DNA of 64,000 nucleotides from Akanthomyces muscarius (Eukaryota > Ascomycota > Sordariomycetes > Hypocreales > Cordycipitaceae). The stretch's first letter is position 1, and every line of letters starts with the position of its first letter. Below the pieces are notes generated by a model. The model ran no database searches and was not told the DNA's origin. It saw nothing but the letters and a program-made list of their open reading frames with translations. Of this stretch, positions 22,801 through 31,808 are shown one piece after another. The stretch spans positions 620,001 to 684,000 of the forward strand of contig NC_079242.1 in assembly GCF_028009165.1 (NCBI RefSeq), in the 5' to 3' direction. The translations under genes and the position numbers were made by a program.

Positions 22801-23093
22801 AGCACATGAACAAGCGGCAGCAGTACCTGACCAATGCGGCCGAAGAAGAAGCGTGCAGAGAAGAGTCGGCGCCGACGAAGCGCGCCAGCTCACGCATCCG
22901 AGAGAAGACGCCGGAGCCACCCAACTATCGATGCCTGCGATGGGAGAATACCATGGCGCTGGAGGATTTGGGCCACTTGCACGCGGATCCGCCGCCTCCG
23001 CCTCGACTGCGCAAGCAGACCAAGAAGAGAGAGGCCACGGAGGCGCCACCTCCGCCGTCGACGCGATCGGCCAAGAGGGGCAGACGTCAATGA
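19840..23093 (+). CDS. itc1: ISWI chromatin-remodelling complex subunit Itc1 (WAC/DDT/WHIM domains)
   Basis: Six coding exons, join(19840..19842, 19943..20008, 20066..20124, 20179..20197, 20250..20315, 20373..23093), 977 aa. The first coding exon is just the ATG. Exon 4 is only 19 bases. The exon 5 acceptor could also be three bases upstream (20247). The protein is the non-catalytic partner of the ISWI ATPase and helps it bind and space nucleosomes. It starts MVLFKRKPVKF, followed by the WAC domain (about 24-125), a Pro-rich linker (about 300-312), the DDT domain (about 340-400), a Glu/Asp run (about 420-452), WHIM1 (about 490-545), a charged coiled coil (about 595-740) and WHIM2/3 (about 745-880, with RDRFWNRYYWFE). 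The basic C terminus ends in KRGRRQ. Nuclear location is expected. Confidence 0.92.
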
Positions 23094-24055
23094 AAGTGCC
23101 GGTGTTGATATTTACTGTTGGGCGGTGCGTGTGTTGTTTTTGCATATTAACGTTACAGTCAAGTATCTTGGCTACCAATGGTTGAATTCAACCAGGTGTT
23201 TTGGTGGGTTATAGAAGCGGATTTGGACAATTGTCAAAAGAAATTGAGCGTCGCGGGGGGTTTTGCCAAGAAGGCGCATCTTCTTTCTCTCTTTTATTGG
23301 AAATGAAAATTAGAAAGCATGTATTATACACCATTCTGAATAGCAAAAAGGGGGTTGTCAAAGATACCCCAATAGACTGTCAACGTATCAAAACGTTGAT
23401 TACACGGATGCCTGATCTTTTCTTGTGCTCAGTACCTGGATAGTCGGATGTCACGGGAGCTGCGATGAAACTCGGAGTAAGTGTCGGACCTGCAGCTCCC
23501 CCTTTGTTAATCTTACACGCAACTGTCCATATAATCTTGTGCCCGTTCCCGTGACACCTCATCTATACACAGGAGATTGAGCGAGGCAGGCGTGTTTCAG
23601 CGCGCCACTGCCGGTTTTTCTTTCTCTTTCTGCGTAGCTCGGCAGCGCTTGCGACGGGTGGCCAAGAACCATTGTGCGATATGCTCTCGAATTGGCCATC
23701 GCCAGGCTGTTTTGGGCAAGGATACACGTACGCGGGTGGCCGCGCCGGCGGCGCCGTCTACAGAACCGTCGATCAGGGCTACACCACCATCGCCACCGTT
23801 GCCTCATCTGGAGCTACACGGCCCGTGTAGCTATTGTGGAAATACAAAGGGGGAATCATATCGATTGCTAAAAAACAAATCGTGTTCGTTGAAAAGCACG
23901 CCGTCATTTTCATCCTACGGCCGCTCCCATCATACCTATTTAAAAAGAGTTGAAATCCGTGGGAGAGCCTTCCCACATGCAAACCCCAAAGTCAGCTCAT
24001 CTTGAAGAACGCTCCCCCGCTGACCATCAAGAAATAAATCACTCGCCATCCGGCA
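23094..24055. other. Intergenic region downstream of itc1
   Basis: About 960 bases. The first part is the itc1 3' untranslated region. Frames at 23577..24005 (+) and 23936..24247 (-) overlap each other and show no domain. Nothing else is recognised. Confidence 0.5.
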
Positions 24056-24430
24056 ATGTGCGAATACATCGAGGCTGTCGTGATCCACTCCAACTGCCGA
24101 CGGCCAACCCAGCACAAGACGATCAAGAGGCTGTACAAGCGATGCGCCCACCGTCCGCAGCCGCTGGCGCGCTGCGCAGAGCCGGTGTTCAATCCTTCCC
24201 TCGCCAAGCTGGAGACTACGGAACAGCGCCGCGGGCTCTGTCGGCATTGTCGAGACTCAGGCGTCTCGGTCGGCACCTTGGTGTATGAACACGTGCGTGT
24301 CAGGACTACAGGATTAATGTGGACAAGCTTGCTAATGTCAAGAAAACAGCATGATTTCTCGTGGGTCGACGGCGGCCCATGCCCAAGGGTCTCTTGGATG
24401 GACTTTCTCAAACGGATTCTGCATGTCTAG
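24056..24430 (+). CDS. Possible small Cys-rich protein, uncharacterised
   Basis: An ATG-initiated frame of 124 codons begins MCEYIEAVVIHSNC and has a regular scatter of Cys and His in its first 70 residues (C2, C14, C31, C40 and a CRHC pair near 62-65). That resembles the many short fungal proteins that open with MC and carry zinc-binding-like Cys pairs. The second half, after about residue 70, looks less protein-like, so the true gene may be spliced after the CRHCRDSG segment. There is no signal peptide. No family is assigned. It lies alone in gene-poor DNA. Confidence 0.35.
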   Translation: MCEYIEAVVIHSNCRRPTQHKTIKRLYKRCAHRPQPLARCAEPVFNPSLAKLETTEQRRGLCRHCRDSGVSVGTLVYEHVRVRTTGLMWTSLLMSRKQHDFSWVDGGPCPRVSWMDFLKRILHV

Positions 24431-25150
24431 AGATCTATCGACAGTGTCCATGTCGTTGCGCCAATGTCCATTTTTAGGAGGCTAGCGTGCTTGTTGATAG
24501 ACTTACTGGGCGCCATCTTATTATTGCTTCTAGCGCTTACCTATAGATGGCTGTCACTATTACTTGTATTTTATTGGTCTATATTTCTGTTATACCTATG
24601 GAAGCAGGATGGAAGTGAAAGAGTTGTGTAGATTGTGACTCCTGTGACCAGGAAGTGCTAGCGAGCTCCGGGCGACACGGTCCTACTGGGTAGCTATATG
24701 TGACACACACGTAGTTATAAGCGTGTGTTCGGTGATTGAGCAGGGGTCATGAGCCTTGGCTGCCAAGAGATGTGCGTTACCACTCCAACTGGGCCTCACC
24801 TGGCAGAAGTTGGCGATTCAACACCGAGGCCCGGAAGGGTCTGCTTCACCTTTGCGACGGATAATATCGAAAGGGCGGCAATACCATACATCATTAATAT
24901 ACAGGCTCCTGGTCGACTGACTAATACGAGGCAGCATAATTTCACAAGAGCATATATAGACCGGCGGTATAGTCTTTGGCTTCCCGGCTTCTATCCGAGC
25001 AACGTGGTCTCGTAAAAGTATATATAGACCTCACGGTATACCACACCATTGCTCTTCAAAACAGATTAGTCCGGTTTTTAGACTGTCGACTCTACTCTTC
25101 ACCAGAATCTTTCCCCTCGCTCGGCCAGGCTTACTTTCTACTCGCTTAAT
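24431..25150. other. AT-rich intergenic region, promoter of the orphan secreted protein
   Basis: These 720 bases hold no convincing gene. The last 200 bases contain two near-identical TATA-containing segments (24952-24972 and 25019-25040). The second places a TATATATA box about 125 bases before the start codon of the next gene. Confidence 0.5.
24952..25040 (+). promoter_or_regulatory. Duplicated TATA-box segment
   Basis: The word ATATATAGACC followed after two or three bases by CGGTATA occurs at 24952-24971 and again at 25020-25040, 68 bases apart. The copy nearer the gene is at a usual fungal distance for a TATA box of the secreted-protein gene starting at 25151. A local duplication of the core promoter is inferred. 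Confidence 0.5.
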
Positions 25151-26584
25151 ATGAAGGTCGCTTGGCTTGCTCTGCTGGCCGTGGCTGGGACAACCCTCGC
25201 GGGTCCAACCGCCGACCTGCAGGCCCGGACCCCGCCGCAGGCTGGCTCGGCACAGGCCCGCGAGCTTTATAACCTGGTCATGAAGGGAATGCAGAGCTGG
25301 GGCCTGGCGGGCGCCGTCCACGCTCCCGGCGGGCACCCCGGTGGCCCGTCGGCCAACCTGCCCGGCGGCCTGCCGGAGCTGAACCGGCCCCATCCCCCAA
25401 AGCAGGACGGCGTGCCCGGGACCCCAGGCAACCCCCTCGGGCCTCGCAAGAAGCAGGGGCGCATCTACCCGCGGGGCAAGTCCTGCACGGCGACAAAGAG
25501 GAAGCGCGGCATGCAGTGCCCCGCCGGCACGGCCGCGACGGGCCGGACGTCCCGGTACCCGAAGCTGCGCCTCAACGGGCAGGGCGGCGTCATGGTGGCA
25601 TTTGCGACGCTCGCGCCGCACGCGCACGGCATCCTGGCGGCGGTCAAGGGCTGGGACAACCCCATCGGGGCGGCCGTCGCGTGGTTCGACGGCGCCATGG
25701 CGGACCTGCAGGAGGCCATCGGCGGCAAGCGCGTGCCCGAGATTGACGGCAACGAGCTGAAGCTCTGGCTCATCTGCCTCTTCCGGTGGAACAGCCCCGC
25801 GAGCCCCGACGCCATCGACCGGGCGTGCCAGCGCCGGCGCGACGCGCCCCTCGAGGAGCGCAAGCAGCAGCAGGCCATCGACGGCCTGAACCAGGTCGCC
25901 GAGCTGTGCGAAAAGGTGGAAGAGACGCCGCCCGCGGACGGCGAGCTGAAGACCGAGGTGCTGGCGCTGTGCGACAAGTTTGCCGACACGCTGGAGGGCA
26001 TGGCCGACGCCAACGCCGCGCTGGTGCTGCTGGGCGAGTGGGCGCGCGCGCGCACGCTCAACAGCCAGGACCTCGACCAGGCGGACCGGGCGGCGGTGGC
26101 GGGCTTCATCCGGCAGGGCGCGTTCGGCCCCGCGGCGGCGGCGACGGAGGACGAGGCGGGCGAGCTCGCGTCGCTGTACCTGGCGCACATGTCGACGTAC
26201 GCCGTCGTCGAGGTCGAGGACGACGGGTCCGAGGTGCTCATCGACCACAGCAGGCCGCCGGCGTGGCTGGAGCTGCTGCAGATGGGCGCGGGCTACGTGC
26301 CCGAGGACCGGGCCGCCGTCGACGAGGCGCTGCGGATGCTCGAGGGCACGCCGCACCTGCGCCACGTCGACAAGGAGGGCAGGGAGGAGCCGATGGCGAG
26401 GGTCCAGACGTGCTGGGACCACGCGGGCCTGCTGCTCTTCCAGCCGCGGCGGTGGGATCTCGTCGCCGCGGCCGTCACGTACCTCGAGGGCCGGATCCGC
26501 GACGCGGGCAGCGACCTCGCGTGCGCGCCGTGCCTGGCGCCCGAGGGCTTCTGGGTGCTGCGTTGCGGATCGGCTGCTCCGTGA
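25151..26584 (+). CDS. Orphan secreted protein, very GC-rich, no known domain
   Basis: A single intronless frame of 477 aa. Residues 1-18 are a clear signal peptide (MKVAWLALLAVAGTTLAG). Next comes a Pro/Gly-rich, basic stretch (about 55-125), then a mostly helical Ala/Glu/Leu-rich body (about 130-400) and a Cys-containing C terminus (LACAPCLAPEGFWVLRC). There are about ten Cys in all. KRKR and RKK sites could be cut by a kexin-type protease. I do not recognise a family. The ADP-ribosyltransferase motifs of enterotoxin-like proteins common in insect-pathogenic fungi were looked for and are not evident. Base use is strikingly GC-rich with almost no A or T at third positions, while flanking DNA is AT-rich. 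A secreted effector or host-interaction factor is possible but unproven. Confidence 0.7.
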   Translation: MKVAWLALLAVAGTTLAGPTADLQARTPPQAGSAQARELYNLVMKGMQSWGLAGAVHAPGGHPGGPSANLPGGLPELNRPHPPKQDGVPGTPGNPLGPRKKQGRIYPRGKSCTATKRKRGMQCPAGTAATGRTSRYPKLRLNGQGGVMVAFATLAPHAHGILAAVKGWDNPIGAAVAWFDGAMADLQEAIGGKRVPEIDGNELKLWLICLFRWNSPASPDAIDRACQRRRDAPLEERKQQQAIDGLNQVAELCEKVEETPPADGELKTEVLALCDKFADTLEGMADANAALVLLGEWARARTLNSQDLDQADRAAVAGFIRQGAFGPAAAATEDEAGELASLYLAHMSTYAVVEVEDDGSEVLIDHSRPPAWLELLQMGAGYVPEDRAAVDEALRMLEGTPHLRHVDKEGREEPMARVQTCWDHAGLLLFQPRRWDLVAAAVTYLEGRIRDAGSDLACAPCLAPEGFWVLRCGSAAP

Positions 26585-29212
26585 TCAAAGGATGGCGATT
26601 GTCATCCTGAGAGGAGCTTGTTACCTAGTGGGCAGTTGTGGGTGGGACTGACGGGGCGAGCGGCGGCCGGGCATGCTTGCGTTTATGGCAAGGGTACGAG
26701 GTTTAAGAGAGGCCAGCATATCGCGAAAAGATTGCCAAGCGTGCGTAGTGGCGAGAGGATAGGAACAAGTTGATGTTCGCATGAGTAGAGGAGACAGTTA
26801 GCACGCCAGTCAGTCAGTCTCCTGCAGAAACCCTGGCTAGTCACGTCTAGTGTAAGTCCATCATCACTACGGAGTACATGGACAGATGGCTTTGATCAAT
26901 GCAGCAAGAGAGTTCCACTACCTTAAAGTAAGCTTAATATCAACTTCCTACTATAATCACACCTATACTCTCTATTTCATGAACCATGTCTTGATCGGGC
27001 CGATAGCTTTGCACCACTACGAAGCGAGACCCGACAAGACGAGAGCCGGAGCCCTGTCATGGATGGAGTACCGAGATGGGGATTATTTACGGCAATTGAG
27101 TAGAATACGATGTTCTCCTTGAATGACCCTATGCTCTCTACTGGATTTCGGGTGATATATTGGGTTTTCCAGAAAGCAGTGGGGTCCTTTACGGCCAAGA
27201 AACCGGCAATTGGCAAGGAACCGCGGGTTCGGCGTCGTAACCGTGGGTCAGATGCGACGGATGAGTATCTAGGACCATTTCGGATTGGGGAGCTGGATGA
27301 GATTTTGGCGAGAATTTTTTTTTTATTGGAACGGTTTGTGACAGTCGATTGATGCACCCGCGGTAGTGATGTACTCCATCGACACAACTACAAGTTTCCC
27401 CTTGTGCTGTGGTCGAGTCAAATGGTGAGAGCCGCCCACCACGTTACAGCTCAGCGTCAAGGCTTTTTTGTGCCCATGTCAACCAGAGCATTCCCTCCAA
27501 AGCTTGGAACCACACAGGTAACCAGTGATTACCACAAAAATACGAGTTGACTCTTTTGTTTGCATGGTCTGGGGCGCAATTCAAGTGACACCAATCCACT
27601 TGGTTTGCGACGGCCGGCGCGCGACGATAATGGACCCCCGGAGCCACAGTCTGACTAACAGGGAGAGCCCCAGGTCTGGGCAATGAACTTCCCCATGTCC
27701 GTATACTTGGCGTGCGGACGTCAAGGGTCTTGGTGGTACTGAGCAGTACTGAATCGCATTAGGTCGCAATGATGGGACCCGGAAATAGTGCAGGGGAGCA
27801 GATAAGTGCACTCAGTAGATGTTGCTTTTGGCGTGATGGGCTGGTTTGTTGCTTTACACATACTGAGGCCTCGACCAGGTATTTGGTACTTTTGTCTTTT
27901 TAGTTGTGTATAGTAGTTGTATAGTTTAAGTTGCATAGATTCTGCATAACTTTCAATGAGTGCGCCATGTCAAGTTCAGCAATACTTAGCCGTTTCGCAG
28001 ACTGACTCTCCAGCACCTTACACGAGACTCAATCTCATGGCCACGGCCTTTAGGACTTATTGAGTGCACCGACGCCTACCCCTTTAGCCGGCGCGACCAA
28101 TGACTACATGCCTTGCTGAATAAAAGAGACTACACTGGGCCTCTGAAATTGATTAATACGTAATTAATAGTTTTAGCCGAGGGCCATTTGCCTTTTTTAC
28201 TGCTGATTGTACCCTTGCACGCAGCACTGTTGGACTTATGGTTTGGGACCTGCAAAATGAATAAATAAGCCTGGCCGCGGCATCGGGGTTCGTGGAATCA
28301 CCATAACCGCGTCGAGCATGGCGTGACTAGCACAGAGAACAGTCGATGTCAAATATGAATGAAGAAGGTCTTTGCTACAATTTGCGTAATTATGGTACTC
28401 AGTCTCTTTTTTTCAACAGTAAATTCGACGTTGCGAGTAGCTACAAAGGACGAGCAGTGACGCCTTGTTCGCCCACCGGGTAGCGCCGCTCCTCGACGAA
28501 AGCCGTTGGACATTTTAGCATGCATCGGAGAATAAAGCCCGGCAGGCTTAGGCCAGGCAGTCGGGCGCCGACACTTGTACCCAAACCGCAGCTGAATCAA
28601 AAAAGGTAGACATGGACCAAGGAGAGCTCACAAGATGAGACATTGACGTATTTCAAAAAGTCACCATTCCATCAAGAAAAAAAGCACGCCTTGCCCCTGC
28701 GGCCGTTGATCGGCGGCGTCCGTAGAATCCGAGCCAGGCGTGTGGGGGAGACGCCGATGAGCCCAGCTGACAGCCAACAAGGCTCACTAACTAGAAGCTC
28801 GCTGAAAGCTCACTCAACTAGTTAAGCAGCTTCTGCCGAGGCTCGCTCGGCCGTCTGTCCTTGTCGCTCACCTGCGCAGCCGATGACCATTTCCAGGGGT
28901 CGCATCTCTCGCTTCCAATTTCCTCATACTGGGTACTGCCTCGCTTCCAACATCCTCTCCTTGAAGACTGCATCTTTCTTTACCAAAATCAAAAGGAGTG
29001 CAATTTACCACAGCGCGCACTCACAGTCTTGGTCGCCTCTGTTTCTTCGCCGAATAACGCCGCCGCTTTTGCGCCCCCCTCCAATCCACCACACGCTCTC
29101 TCCTCGAACCGACCGGCTTTCCTTCCACGCCCCCCTTCTTCTTCTTCTTCTTCTTCTTCCTCACCTTCAAACCGCACACACACACACACACACACGCAAA
29201 CGCCCAGCAGCC
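26585..29212. other. 2.6 kb gene-poor region
   Basis: No gene is supported here. The frames seen (up to 136 codons, for example 26977..27387 on the - strand) lack start context, domains or sensible composition. From about 28860 the + strand turns CT-rich and forms the promoter/leader of the Pex11-like gene, ending in (TTC)8 and (CA)10 runs just before its ATG. Confidence 0.5.
29136..29194 (+). repeat. (TTC)8 and (CA)10 microsatellites in Pex11 leader
   Basis: (TTC)8 at 29136-29159 and (CA)10 at 29175-29194 lie in the 80 bases before the ATG at 29213, so both should be within the 5' untranslated region or core promoter. Confidence 0.85.
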
Positions 29213-30202
29213 ATGTCCGAACCAGCACCCAGCGCGTCCGTCGCCGTCCTCCCCTCCACCGAACCCAGCGAAAAAGCCGCCGGCGCCGACACCGCTCCCG
29301 CTCCTCGACCGACACCGCCACCACCACCACCACCAGCTCGCAAACATGCCGCCAACCTCTCGGCGCTCGCCCGCGCCGACGGCTTCATCGCCCATCTCCA
29401 GCGCTGCATGCAGACGCGCGCCGGCGCCGACACGGTCCTCATGTTTGCGTGCTACTCGACGCGCCTCGCTGGCAACGTCCTCGACGCGGCCGGCCGCGCC
29501 GCCCTCCGCTCCTCGGCGCGCCAGCTCGTCTCGGCCTTTTTCTCGCTGCCGCCCGCCACCACCGTCATCCTCGACGGCGCCGCCGCCCCGCCCTCGATTG
29601 CGCTCGCCCTCGGCCTCGCGCGCCGCCTGCAGGCCTACTCGGGCATGATCTCCGAGATGCGCACCATGGGCCGTCTCTGGGGGCTGCTGGGCCTCTACTC
29701 GGCCGTCAAGGGCCTCGCCGCCAAGACATTTGCTTCAAAGAGCCCTGCGGAGAAGAGCGACGCCTTGAGCGACGACTCCGCCGAGAGGGTGTTTGCGGCG
29801 CTGGTGGCCTGGGCGCAGGTCCTCTGCCTCGTCGTCTTCCAGGCGTGCGAAAACGCCGCGTACCTCGGCAGCAAGAAGATCCTGCCCATCAAGCCGCTCA
29901 ACCAGGGCCGCCTGGCGCTCCTGAGCGTGCGCTTCTGGGGCGCGTACGTCGCCATGGAGGTCGTCAAGCACCTGACGGAGCGCGCGCGCAGGCTGTCGGC
30001 GTCGGGCGGCGTCGCCAAGACGGCCGAGCAGAGGACGTGGCAGGATGGCTGGCGCAAGGCCTTTTACAGAAACGCCGCCTGGGCGCCGCTCACGATGCAC
30101 TGGGGCACGCCCGGCGGCCTGCTCCCCGACTTCATGGTCGCGCTGTTTGCGCTGTATCCGGCGACGGGCGGCATGCGGGATCTCTGGCGCAGCACGGCGT
30201 AG
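29213..30202 (+). CDS. Peroxisomal biogenesis factor 11-like protein (Pex11C type)
   Basis: A single exon of 329 aa. The start at 29213 follows a CT-rich leader and begins MSEPAPSASVAVLPS. The longer frame upstream is leader sequence. After an acidic Pro-rich N terminus (about 1-45) the protein matches the Pex11 family: an amphipathic N-terminal part (about 50-135, with RLAGNVLDAAGR), a central SGMISEMRTMGRLWGLLGLY block (about 143-162), and hydrophobic helices at about 200-222 and near the C terminus (LLPDFMVALFALYP). Pex11 proteins bend peroxisomal membranes and promote fission and proliferation. The C-terminal block with LPDF is typical of the family. It converges with a hemerythrin-domain gene. 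Confidence 0.8.
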   Translation: MSEPAPSASVAVLPSTEPSEKAAGADTAPAPRPTPPPPPPPARKHAANLSALARADGFIAHLQRCMQTRAGADTVLMFACYSTRLAGNVLDAAGRAALRSSARQLVSAFFSLPPATTVILDGAAAPPSIALALGLARRLQAYSGMISEMRTMGRLWGLLGLYSAVKGLAAKTFASKSPAEKSDALSDDSAERVFAALVAWAQVLCLVVFQACENAAYLGSKKILPIKPLNQGRLALLSVRFWGAYVAMEVVKHLTERARRLSASGGVAKTAEQRTWQDGWRKAFYRNAAWAPLTMHWGTPGGLLPDFMVALFALYPATGGMRDLWRSTA

Positions 30203-30219
30203 ATGGAGGGGCCGGATGC

Positions 30220-30293
<74 letters not shown>

Positions 30294-30561
30294 GTGTGGC
30301 GACGTGCAGCTGCAGATGCAGCATGCGGGCATGAGTCGATGTCGAGTCCATGACATTACAAAACTATCGTTTGGTTTTACAGGAAACTTTCAACGATCCA
30401 TCTTTTATTTTCTTATTGTATTTAGCTAGCCGTGAAAAAAGGCTCATGATCCCCAACGCCTGTCATATGTATTCTATCCACACGCAACCCAAATTGAAAC
30501 CACACAAAATACTCGCCATCTTTTAGCAATGCGCCCTCCGCGGTTGGCGCAACCTGCCCCC
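30203..30561. terminator. Convergent 3' region, Pex11-like / hemerythrin
   Basis: These 359 bases lie between two converging stop codons and include the (GA)30 tract. No coding signal is seen besides antisense extensions of the flanking genes. Confidence 0.45.
30229..30288 (+). repeat. (GA)30 microsatellite
   Basis: Sixty bases of uninterrupted GA dinucleotide start 27 bases after the Pex11-like stop codon, so they fall in its 3' untranslated region. Such a perfect tract is likely to vary in length between strains. Confidence 0.95.
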
Positions 30562-31391
30562 TCACCAGCGCATCCGCATCATCTCCTCCTTTGTCCAGTA
30601 CCGCGCCATGTTGGGCGCGCCCAGCGTCTCGACCTCCTTGTCGAGATGCTCCCAGAGCACCGCGCCCCACGACTCCATCCTCGCCCGCAGCGCGCCCGCC
30701 TCGAGCGCCTCGTCGCCGCGTTGCACGCCCTCGAGGTACGCCTGCAGCCCGTCGAGGCCCTTGTGGATCGTCTTGTGCTGCTGCACCAGCTCGCCCCGGC
30801 GCGCGTCGAACTCGGGCATGCGCTTCGACAGCACCGGGAACATGTGCTGCTCCTCGATGCCGTGGTGCGCCGTCAGGTGCTCGCCAAAGTCGAGGCCCGC
30901 GCGCACCAGCTGCTTGAGCGTCAACCCGTTCTGGCGCTTGCCGGTCGTGGCGTAGCTCCAGAGGAGGTTCCAGGTGCGTCGAAAGTTTTCATGCTTTTTT
31001 TGGGGTGCCTTGTGTTAGTGAGACTGCTCTCGAGTTGAGACGGCTGGAGGAACAGAGGGATGGATGAATAAATACGCACAAAATAGTCCATGCGGACGGC
31101 TATTTGATTGAATATTCTAAAATCATGCTCCGACAGCTTCGGCGCCGGTTTGGGCTCCTCCGTCTTTGCGACAGGGTTTGCAGCCTCCGCCGCTGCTGGC
31201 GCCGCCGCCGGTTGGTCGGTTGTAGTCGATGCCATGTTTGCTCGCTGTGCGTATAAAAATGTAGTGTGTCTTGTAATTGATTTGCGACTGGCACCGACAG
31301 CGGATTCGACCGTATTTAAAGGGCACAAGTGGCGACTTGTCGTGGTTGCTGCTGCTGAGATGAGTCCGCGGAGGCGAGGAGCCGACGACAT
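30562..31391 (-). CDS. Hemerythrin-domain (HHE cation-binding) protein
   Basis: Two exons, complement(30562..30993, 31080..31391), 247 aa if translation starts at 31391. An internal ATG at 31235 would give 195 aa. The 86-base GT-AG intron joins RMDYF to HENFRRTWNLLW. The four-helix HHE fold has its usual metal ligands in FGEHLTAHHGIEEQHMFP, then QQHKTIHKGL and LWEHLDKEVETLG. Hemerythrin-like proteins bind a di-iron centre and can sense or handle oxygen, iron or nitric oxide; the exact role here is unknown. The extra N-terminal 52 residues are rich in Arg, Ser and Thr with almost no acids and would suit mitochondrial import. Two forms, mitochondrial and cytosolic, are therefore possible. Confidence 0.85.
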
Positions 31392-31808
31392 GCCCGAGAT
31401 CTCGAAATGCAGAGAGCTGGAAAGAATGTGACTTAGATTGGCGAGCGGAGCCTTTTCTATGCAGCTTTGGGGCAAAATTCGGGGTCGAGCCACGCCGGCT
31501 GGCGGTATTGCTAAGCAACTAGCGTGCTTGTCGCCTTGATTATACACCCTTAATAATACGCTGTTGGGTTTGACCTTGCCGCTTCCTCTTTGCACAAAGT
31601 CGGTTTGGTGTTCATGTTAGCGTCGATGGAATGTGTGTATTAATTAGCCTTTTTCGCCCTCGAGCCGCCCAACGACCAGATCCGAGACAGCGGCTCAAAA
31701 GACACACGGACATCTCCGCGACCTTGCCAACCTTGACTCCCAGAATGAATCACAACCAAGCCTCGTCTGAGACACCGTCGCGCACTCTACCACTCTCACT
31801 TAAACCAA
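31392..31808. other. Intergenic region, hemerythrin promoter / HET gene 3' end
   Basis: These 417 bases contain the hemerythrin upstream region and the HET-gene 3' region. No coding frame is supported. Confidence 0.45.

Noticed and set aside
25031..26422. 463-codon - strand frame opposite the orphan secreted protein
   Set aside because: The + strand frame has a signal peptide, a TATA box and a better start. The - strand product is Arg/Val/Leu-rich as expected of antisense GC-rich DNA. Some doubt remains because the gene is an orphan.
28861..30429. 522-codon + strand frame over the Pex11-like gene
   Set aside because: Arg/Pro-rich shadow in another phase that ends in translated GA repeats.
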